64,000 nt of DNA from DASXTC01 sp036505635 (GTDB lineage: Bacteria > Acidobacteriota > Polarisedimenticolia > JACPZX01 > DASXTC01): NCBI GenBank assembly GCA_036505635.1, contig DASXTC010000042.1, positions 36,623-100,622 of the forward strand, written 5' to 3'. Positions 58,304-64,000 of the stretch are shown in pieces. The first letter of the stretch is position 1; each line of letters opens with the position of its first letter. A program made the position numbers and the translations under genes. The notes beneath the pieces were generated by a model that was given only the letters and a program-made list of their open reading frames with translations, made no database searches and was not told where the DNA came from.

Positions 58304-59872
58304 TCAGACCGTGTCCGCCAATTGCCAGACCGTATCCAGGAGGGTGCCGTCCACCCACTTCACCACCGCCACGGGGCGCTGGGTGAAGCGGGCCTTCCGG
58401 GGCTTGCCACCGCAGATCCTCTCCACCTCGGCCTGGATCTCCTGGATCGGACGGATCGGAAGCCCCGAACCCTTCACCTTCTCGATGAGATCGGCGCGGC
58501 GCGGGTTGATGGCGATACCCCGCTCCGTGACCACCACGTCGATCAGCTCGCCGGGGCCCACCAGCGTGGTGACCTCGTCCACGATGACCGGGATCCGATC
58601 CCGGAACGAGGGGACCGCCAGGATGGTGCAGCCGCTGGCCAGACAGTTCTGCCAGCCGCCGATGCCGTGCAGGAGCTTCCCATCGGAGTGGGTGACGACG
58701 TTGGCGTTGAAGTTCACGTCCACCTCGGTCGCCCCCAGCACCGCCACGTCGACCATGGAAGCGAAGTGCCCCTTGCCGTGGTAGTTGTAGGACGTGAAGG
58801 GGGAGGTCGCGACGTGGCGCGGATCGGAGGCGATCGATCGGACCGCGTCCAGGTCGAAGGTCTGGCCGTCAAGGATGTAGTCGGTGAGCCCCTCCTGGAG
58901 CATCTGCACCAGGTACCGCGTGGAGCCGCCGCGCACGAAGCGGCACTTCACTCCCGCCTCCTTCATCATCCCCCGCAGGAAGTCCACGAAGGCCAGGGCG
59001 ATGCCGCCGGCGCCGGCCTGGAAGGAGAAGCCGTCCCGCATGATCCCGGCGTCGCGGATGAAGCGGGCCACGTGCTCGGAGATCCTGAGGCGGTCGGGGC
59101 TCTTGGTGATCTCGGTGGTGCCCGAGACGATCCTGGAGGGATCGCCTATGGAGTCCACTTGCACGACGTAGTCCACGTTGTTGCCCTGGATCTGCCAGGG
59201 GACGCAGGGAAAGGGCACCAGGTTGTCGGTGACGACGATGACATGCTCGGCGTAGATGGAGTCGGCCAGAGCGAAGCCCAGCGAGCCGCAGGCTGACTTC
59301 CCGTGCGAGCCGTCGGAGTTGCCGAAGGGGTCCGCGGTGGGAGCGGCGATGACGGCGATGTCGATCTTCACCTCGCCGTCCTGGATCGCCTGGTAGCGCC
59401 CGCCGTGGGAGCGAAGCACGCCGAGCCCCCGCATCTTCCCCCGCGAGGTGTACTCCCCCAGGGGGCCGTTCATGCTCCCCTCGATGTGGTGGACCACGCC
59501 GGCATCCATCAGATCGATGACCCCCTTCTGGGCCGGGAAGGACGCGCTGGGGAACCACATCAGGTCCTTCACGCCAAGGCGTTGCGCGGTCTTCAGGACC
59601 TCCACCGCGATCCGGTCGCCGTCGCGCAGATGATGGTGATTGGAGATCACCATCCCGTCGCTCAGACCGCACCTCTTGAGCGCCGTCTCCAGATCGTCGG
59701 CCCTCTTGTCGCCGCCGGCCGGGTAGGTGACGCTGCTCCTTATCGGTGGCGCGTGCTTGCGCCCGGCGGGCAGATGACGCCCCACCCCCTGATAGGGAGT
59801 CTGCACGAGCCCGTTCGACACGGTGGGCACCTTGCGTCCCGCGGCGTTGAGCACCAGGTCCGGCCCGCTCAT
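58304..59872 (-). CDS. citF: Citrate lyase alpha subunit (citrate:ACP transferase)
   Basis: A 522-residue protein of normal CitF length. It transfers the ACP prosthetic group from acetate to citrate, forming citryl-ACP. The family course is clear: NAAGRKVPT near the start, SVTYPAGGDKRADDLETALK, ISNHHHLRDGD, HHIEGSMNGPLGEY, GNSDGSHGKSACGSLGFA and VVVTERGIAINPRR near the end. The ATG at 59872 overlaps the stop of the CitD-CitE gene, and AAGGGA lies before it. No citC (ligase), citG or citX (prosthetic group) gene is present in the window. It converges on the antiporter, 14 bases away. Confidence 0.92.
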   Translation of the reverse strand: MSGPDLVLNAAGRKVPTVSNGLVQTPYQGVGRHLPAGRKHAPPIRSSVTYPAGGDKRADDLETALKRCGLSDGMVISNHHHLRDGDRIAVEVLKTAQRLGVKDLMWFPSASFPAQKGVIDLMDAGVVHHIEGSMNGPLGEYTSRGKMRGLGVLRSHGGRYQAIQDGEVKIDIAVIAAPTADPFGNSDGSHGKSACGSLGFALADSIYAEHVIVVTDNLVPFPCVPWQIQGNNVDYVVQVDSIGDPSRIVSGTTEITKSPDRLRISEHVARFIRDAGIMRDGFSFQAGAGGIALAFVDFLRGMMKEAGVKCRFVRGGSTRYLVQMLQEGLTDYILDGQTFDLDAVRSIASDPRHVATSPFTSYNYHGKGHFASMVDVAVLGATEVDVNFNANVVTHSDGKLLHGIGGWQNCLASGCTILAVPSFRDRIPVIVDEVTTLVGPGELIDVVVTERGIAINPRRADLIEKVKGSGLPIRPIQEIQAEVERICGGKPRKARFTQRPVAVVKWVDGTLLDTVWQLADTV

Positions 59873-61119
59873 CGTCCCTTCTCCCCTCGCGAGCCCTCGG
59901 TGGCCGGCACGAGACCCATGGCCCGGGCCCGCTCCACGAGCCTGCGCGCCCGAAGCACAACGGGCGGATCGATCATCCTGGAGCCCAGGCTCACCACCCC
60001 GAGCCCCCTGGCCTCCGCCTCCTGAAACGCGGCCTCGATCCGCAGGGCCTTGTCGATCTCCTCCGTTGACGGAGCGTAGGCCTTGTGGATCACCTCGATC
60101 TGCCTCGGATGGACGCACCCCATCCCCTCGAAACCGAGCTGGCGCGAACGCGCGGCCCATCGAGCCAGCCCCTCCATGTCCCCCATGTCGCCGTACACAG
60201 AGTCGATGGCCTGCACTCCGGCCGCCCTGGCCGCCACCACCACTCGTGTCCGCGCGTAGAACGACTCGGTCCCTTCCACCGTCTTGACGACCCCAAGATC
60301 GGCGGTGTAGTCCTCCAGCCCGAGGGTGAGCGCGGCGACCCGCTCCGAGGCGCGGCCGATCTCGAAGGCATTCTCGATCCCGAGCGCCGACTCGAGGATC
60401 GGCATGAGCCAGACGGGGCGCGTCTGGCCCGCGGCGCTCAACAGGTCGCTCACCCGGGCGTCGATCTGCCTGACCTGATCGGCGTGCTCCACTTTGGGGA
60501 CCAGGATCAGGTCGGGCGCCTCCGGAACGATCGCCTCCAGGTCCTCCTCTCCGAGGGGAAATGGGTTGATCCTCACCATCCGCTCGGGGGAGCCGAAGTC
60601 GATGCATCGCAGGGCGTTTCGCACGAGGAGGCGCGCCGCATCCTTTTCGGCCGGGTGCACCGAGTCCTCCAGGTCCAGGATCACGCCGTCCGGGCCATGG
60701 AGCCCTGCGTTCAGCATGAACTTGGGCTCGTTGCCGGGCAGGTAGAGGCGGGACCGGCGGAGGCGATCCCTTCCAGAGGCGGGCGGAAAGGGCGCCGTCC
60801 GGTCCGGGCGGGCGTCCGCGCCCTTGCCCGCCCCCGCCCGTCGCGCCGCGGCCTCCACGCGCGCGGCGATGGTGAAGGGGAGCGCCCCGGTGTCCTCGAT
60901 CTGCACGCGGGCGTGAGACACCTTCAGCCGATCGAGGACCTCGCGCGCCTGAGAGCGGATCGAATCGCCGTAATAGAGCTCCACGCGGGAGCTGAGTTGG
61001 AGATCGATCCCGCCCGCCGCGCGCAGCTCGAGGGAAACGAAGAGGTCCGAGCGGACATCGGCGCCGCGGCGCCCCGCCTCCCCCCTGCGCTGGCCCGCGG
61101 GCGCCCCCTTGCCGGTCAT
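59869..61119 (-). CDS. Citrate lyase CitD-CitE fusion (ACP plus citryl-ACP lyase)
   Basis: A 416-residue protein that joins two normally separate subunits. Residues about 20-92 are CitD, the carrier for the special phosphoribosyl-dephospho-CoA group (VRSDLFVSLELRAAGG, SSRVELYYGDSI, EDTGALPFTIAARVEAAARR); the Ser in VRSD is the likely attachment point. A Pro/Arg/Gly-rich linker (about 93-118) leads to CitE, a beta-barrel lyase of the HpcH/HpaI type: RSRLYLPGNEPKFM, GVILDLEDSVHPAEKDAAR, LILVPKVEHAD, MPILESALGIENA and CVHPRQIEVIHKAY. It cleaves citryl-ACP to oxaloacetate and acetyl-ACP. The ATG starts four bases after the dehydrogenase stop. Confidence 0.9.
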   Translation of the reverse strand: MTGKGAPAGQRRGEAGRRGADVRSDLFVSLELRAAGGIDLQLSSRVELYYGDSIRSQAREVLDRLKVSHARVQIEDTGALPFTIAARVEAAARRAGAGKGADARPDRTAPFPPASGRDRLRRSRLYLPGNEPKFMLNAGLHGPDGVILDLEDSVHPAEKDAARLLVRNALRCIDFGSPERMVRINPFPLGEEDLEAIVPEAPDLILVPKVEHADQVRQIDARVSDLLSAAGQTRPVWLMPILESALGIENAFEIGRASERVAALTLGLEDYTADLGVVKTVEGTESFYARTRVVVAARAAGVQAIDSVYGDMGDMEGLARWAARSRQLGFEGMGCVHPRQIEVIHKAYAPSTEEIDKALRIEAAFQEAEARGLGVVSLGSRMIDPPVVLRARRLVERARAMGLVPATEGSRGEKGR

Positions 61120-61123
61120 GGCC

Positions 61124-62311
61124 TCACCCCAGCTTCGCGAGGATGGCGTCGGTCATCGTCGTCGTCGTGGCGGCCCCCTTCGAGAAGACATCCGGTCCGC
61201 CGGAGAGTCGCATCATGTCGTAGCAGCGGACCTTCCCTTCCTTCACCACCGCCGCCACCGCCTCGCGAACCCGTTGCGCCCGGGGCTGCTCCCCGGTGTG
61301 GTCCAGAAGCATCGCCGCCGAGAGGATCATGGCGATCGGATTGACGATGGGCGGGTCGAGCCTCTCGTACTTGGGGGCCGAGCCGTGGGTCGGCTCGAAG
61401 ACCGCCACCTCCTTGCCGATGTTGCCCGAGCAGGCGAAGCCGAGCCCCCCCACGAGCCCGGCGAACGCGTCCGAGACGATGTCACCGAAGAGGTTGGAGG
61501 CCACCACCACGCCGTAATCCTCCGGTTTCTTGGTGAGCCACATCATCAGGGCGTCAATGTTGTCGGACTTGAGCGCGACGTCGGGGTACTCCTTCTGGAG
61601 CTTCTTCGCCTCCTCCTCGTAGACCCCCGAGGTCTCGCGAAGGACGTTGGGCTTCTCGCAGACCGTCACCGACTTGTAGCCGTTGGCCCTGGCGTGCGCG
61701 AAGCCCGCCTCCAGGATCCGGCGGGTGGCCTGACGCGTGATGATCCGGATGGCCAGCGCCAGATCCCTCCCTTCGACCTTCTCGAAGGCCTTGAACTTGG
61801 GATGCCTGGCCAGCGCCGAGCGGACCTCGGCGGGCGGGTCCACGTACTCCACACCGGCGTAGAGCCCCTCGGTGTTCTGCCGGAAGATGACGGAGTCCAC
61901 CACGGGCTCCTCGAACCCCCCGTCCGCCTTCTTGCGGATGAAGTTGAGCGGATTGCCCGGGAATGAGCAGCAGGGACGGATGCAGACGTCCAGGTTGAAT
62001 CGCTGCCGCATCGCCACGATGGGGCTGAAGTAGGCGTACCCCTTCCCCTTGAGCTCTCCCTTGAGCTCGGCGTCGGCCGCGGCCTTCGGCTTGGAGGTGA
62101 TGGCACCGAAGAGGCCCAGCTTGTGCTTCGCCAGCAGTTCGACGGTCTCCTCCGGGAGCGCGTTTCCCTGATCGATCCAGCAGTCCCAGCCGATCCGGGC
62201 CGGGACGTACTGAGCATCGAAGCCCACTGCCTTCAGGACGCGCAGCGCCTCGGGCAGGACCACCTTGCCGATGCCGTCCCCCGGCATCGTGACCACCACG
62301 TGCTTCGCCAT
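61124..62311 (-). CDS. Isocitrate/isopropylmalate-type dehydrogenase, probably isocitrate dehydrogenase
   Basis: A 395-residue beta-decarboxylating dehydrogenase. N-terminus VVVTMPGDGIGKVVLPEAL, substrate region SPIVAMRQRFNLDVCIRP followed by FPGNPLN, then IFRQNTEGLYAG, the metal-binding SNLFGDIVSDAFAGLVGGLG and EPTHGSAPKY. The MRQ-LD-CIRP-FPG-P pattern is closer to isocitrate dehydrogenases than to isopropylmalate dehydrogenases. Between aconitase-like and citrate lyase genes it probably acts on isocitrate; a homoisocitrate role is possible because the neighbouring hydratase resembles homoaconitase. NAD or NADP preference is not read here. Confidence 0.85.
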   Translation of the reverse strand: MAKHVVVTMPGDGIGKVVLPEALRVLKAVGFDAQYVPARIGWDCWIDQGNALPEETVELLAKHKLGLFGAITSKPKAAADAELKGELKGKGYAYFSPIVAMRQRFNLDVCIRPCCSFPGNPLNFIRKKADGGFEEPVVDSVIFRQNTEGLYAGVEYVDPPAEVRSALARHPKFKAFEKVEGRDLALAIRIITRQATRRILEAGFAHARANGYKSVTVCEKPNVLRETSGVYEEEAKKLQKEYPDVALKSDNIDALMMWLTKKPEDYGVVVASNLFGDIVSDAFAGLVGGLGFACSGNIGKEVAVFEPTHGSAPKYERLDPPIVNPIAMILSAAMLLDHTGEQPRAQRVREAVAAVVKEGKVRCYDMMRLSGGPDVFSKGAATTTTMTDAILAKLG

Positions 62312-62351
62312 GTGTCGTCCCCTCGCGAAGGCCAGTGTCCTGATTCTGACG

Positions 62352-62430
62352 GCTGGTGGAGGTGACGCTCCCCCGGGGCGGCAACCGGGCTCGGTCCGAG
62401 AGCCCCCTCGGGAGCGTCACCTCCGCCAGC
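62352..62430. repeat. Large inverted repeat between hydratase and dehydrogenase genes
   Basis: Arms at 62352-62378 and 62404-62430 match at 24 of 27 positions, including a perfect 15-base core GGAGGTGACGCTCCC. The 25-base loop contains a smaller CTCGG/CCGAG palindrome. No T-run follows on either strand, so this is not a standard terminator. It would form a long hairpin in the minus-strand mRNA. Confidence 0.85.
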
Positions 62431-62471
62431 TCGATACTCGGGACTACCTGCAAGACTTCCGACTCACCTCA

Positions 62472-64000
62472 CTAGATCAGCCCCAGCTTCTTGCGGACCA
62501 GTTTCTCGGCGCCCCCGGCCACGTAGAGCGACTGCGGGACGCTCCCCAGCGGCGGGAAGCGGAAGGTCTCCCCCCTGTAGGTGAGCGTGGCGGAAGAGAA
62601 GTCCACCTCCGCCTCGTCGCCCGGGATCACGGTGCGGGCGCCCGAGGCGATCTCCTGCTTCAGAATCGCGCGCAGCCGCGTCACCAGCTCGGGCAGCTCC
62701 ACGCAAAGGAAGCCGTTGTTGAACGCGTTGCGAAGGTAGGTCTGTGAGAAGCTGCCGGCCACGGCCAGCGGGATCCCCTTCGCCTGGAGCGCCGTCACCG
62801 CCTGCTCACGGCTCGAGCCGGTGCCGAAGTTGAAGCCCCCCACCAGGAGGTCCCCCGCCCGCGTCACCCCGGAAAAGGTCGGGTCGTAATTCTCCATCAC
62901 CACTGCCGCCATCTGCGCGGGGGTCATGTCCTCACGATAGGTGTAGTCCTTTCCATAGATCCCGTCGGTGTTGAGGTTGTCGGCGGCGACGAAGACGAGG
63001 CGTCCCTTCACGCGGCTCGGGAATCCCTCGAGGATCTCCACCTTATCGGCGGCAGGCTCCGGCGCGGCGAGCATCTCGATGCGGGCGGCGAGCCTCTCCC
63101 CCTTCCAGGCACGCGAGGAGGGCGGGCCGCTGATGTAGCCGGCCACCGCGGAGGCGGCCACCACTTCCGGGCTGGCCAGGTAGCACTGGGCCTCCCGGGA
63201 TCCCATCCGCCCCTTGAAGTTGCGGTTGGTGGCGGAGATCCCCACCTCCCCCTTCTCCAACAGCCCGGTCCCCAGCCCGATGCAGGGGCCGCACCCGGAT
63301 GGAAGCGCCGTGGCGCCGGCATCGAGCAGGACCTGCCAGACTCCCTGCCCTTCCGCCTCCTCCTGGACTTCCTTGCTGGCGGCGGCCACGTAGAAGCCCA
63401 CGGTGGGGGCCACCTTGTTTCCCTTCAGGACGCGGGCGGCGGCGGCCAGGTCCTCGAAGCGGGAGTTGACGCAGGAGATCAGATAGGCCTTCTGGACGGC
63501 GATCCTCTTTGCCTCGATCTCCGGCAGGGGCGTCATCACCTGCACTGTGTCGGGGCCGGAGACGTGGGGGATCACCTTCGACAAATCAAGAGTGATTCGC
63601 GCGGCGTAGCCCGCGTCCCGATCGGGAATCACCGGGTGACTCTCCCAGCCCCGGATCTCCTCTTCCTTCACCCGCTGGATCCCGCGGGAGCCCAGGATGT
63701 CGCGGCGCCGGCGGATCCACTTGAAGGTGGCGGCGTCGGGCGGGAACCATCCCACCAGGGCCCCCCACTCGGTCGTCATGTTGGAGATGGTCAGCCGGGC
63801 GTCCATGGAGAGGCCGGCCACGCCTGGTCCGGCGAACTCCACCGACGCGTTGAGAACCTCCTCCTTGTTGTAGAGGCCGCACAACGCGATGATCACGTCC
63901 TTGCCCGTCGCTCCTTCCGGCAGGGTTCCCTCCAGGACCACCTGCACGGTCCGGGGGACCTGCCACCAGAACTCGCCGGTCGCCCAGACGGCGGCCGCGT
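62472..64000 (-). CDS. Aconitase-family hydratase (homoaconitase-like), N-terminus outside window
   Basis: The last 509 codons are present; the frame is open to the right edge (reading WATGEFWWQVPRTVQ before the first internal start), so the gene begins beyond 64000. Iron-sulphur ligands are Cys in ISCVNSRFEDL and the two Cys in SGCGPCIG. The C-terminal swivel domain has NTDGIYGKDYTYREDMT, VVMENYDPTFSG and GSSREQAVTALQAKG. The GIYGKDYTY...VVMENYDP segment is especially like fungal-type homoaconitases, while the operon (isocitrate dehydrogenase, citrate lyase) suggests citrate/isocitrate. It catalyses reversible dehydration/rehydration of a tricarboxylate. Confidence 0.88.
   Translation of the reverse strand, partial: AAAVWATGEFWWQVPRTVQVVLEGTLPEGATGKDVIIALCGLYNKEEVLNASVEFAGPGVAGLSMDARLTISNMTTEWGALVGWFPPDAATFKWIRRRRDILGSRGIQRVKEEEIRGWESHPVIPDRDAGYAARITLDLSKVIPHVSGPDTVQVMTPLPEIEAKRIAVQKAYLISCVNSRFEDLAAAARVLKGNKVAPTVGFYVAAASKEVQEEAEGQGVWQVLLDAGATALPSGCGPCIGLGTGLLEKGEVGISATNRNFKGRMGSREAQCYLASPEVVAASAVAGYISGPPSSRAWKGERLAARIEMLAAPEPAADKVEILEGFPSRVKGRLVFVAADNLNTDGIYGKDYTYREDMTPAQMAAVVMENYDPTFSGVTRAGDLLVGGFNFGTGSSREQAVTALQAKGIPLAVAGSFSQTYLRNAFNNGFLCVELPELVTRLRAILKQEIASGARTVIPGDEAEVDFSSATLTYRGETFRFPPLGSVPQSLYVAGGAEKLVRKKLGLI

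Overview
The window is a high-GC, gene-dense bacterial chromosome segment with genes on both strands, short gaps and many ATGA/GTGA/TTGA overlaps. I saw no rRNA, tRNA, CRISPR array, transposase or phage gene. Two Hanks-type kinases with TolB-like/TPR tails, several CRTAC1 (ASPIC/UnbV) proteins, a tricorn-type protease, a fungalysin, GTP-dependent PEPCK, an HAE1-type RND pump and a LolA/LolDE-like set point to a diderm bacterium, most like the Acidobacteriota or a related soil/sediment lineage. That placement is inference from gene content.

Layout. 1-2.4 kb (-): a partial lipoprotein and an NDH-2 dehydrogenase fused in frame to a CAP domain. 2.5-8.9 kb (+): an overlapping run of a small unknown protein, a GMC oxidoreductase, a sugar epimerase and a tricorn-like protease broken by a one-base frame change. 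8.9-11.4 kb (-): a VIT1/CCC1 metal transporter and a secreted amidohydrolase. 11.5-16.6 kb (+): an M36 fungalysin and a DUF2062-methyltransferase fusion. 16.7-22.7 kb: two paralogous kinases on opposite strands around a tiny Tudor/SH3-like protein. 22.9-24.1 kb (+): a cold-shock/RNA-binding patch (Csp with promoter, leader hairpin and terminator; an RRM protein; a small basic protein). 24.5-28.3 kb (+): a 1291-residue secreted protein of repeated modules. 28.4-31.2 kb (+): a LolA-like protein with an ABC ATPase and a LolE-like permease.

31.2-45.0 kb (-) is the most unusual region: a probable type II polyketide/fatty-acid-like pathway with an ACP, an intact ketosynthase, a ketosynthase-like partner that has lost all catalytic residues (chain-length-factor-like), a hotdog protein without the FabZ histidine, a FabG-like ketoreductase, a divergent third ketosynthase and a DUF1702 protein. 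Upstream on the same strand lie a CRTAC1 lipoprotein, a TPR protein, a TPR-CRTAC1 lipoprotein and a radical SAM enzyme. DUF1702 and ASPIC/UnbV proteins are accessory families known from enediyne clusters, but here they sit beside discrete type II enzymes with no iterative type I enediyne synthase in view. The LolA/LolDE-like set converges on this cluster with a three-base gap and could move a lipid-like product.

45.2-51.5 kb (-): PEPCK and an RND efflux pump with its adaptor. 51.9-54.4 kb (+): a large DUF4388 protein. 54.4-56.5 kb (-): two secreted or outer-membrane proteins, one with an HEVMGHG motif. 56.7-58.3 kb (+): a CPA2 antiporter behind a 30-codon leader ORF. 58.3-64.0 kb (-): a carboxylate operon (aconitase-family hydratase, isocitrate dehydrogenase-like enzyme, a CitD-CitE fusion, CitF) with a large inverted repeat between the first two genes.
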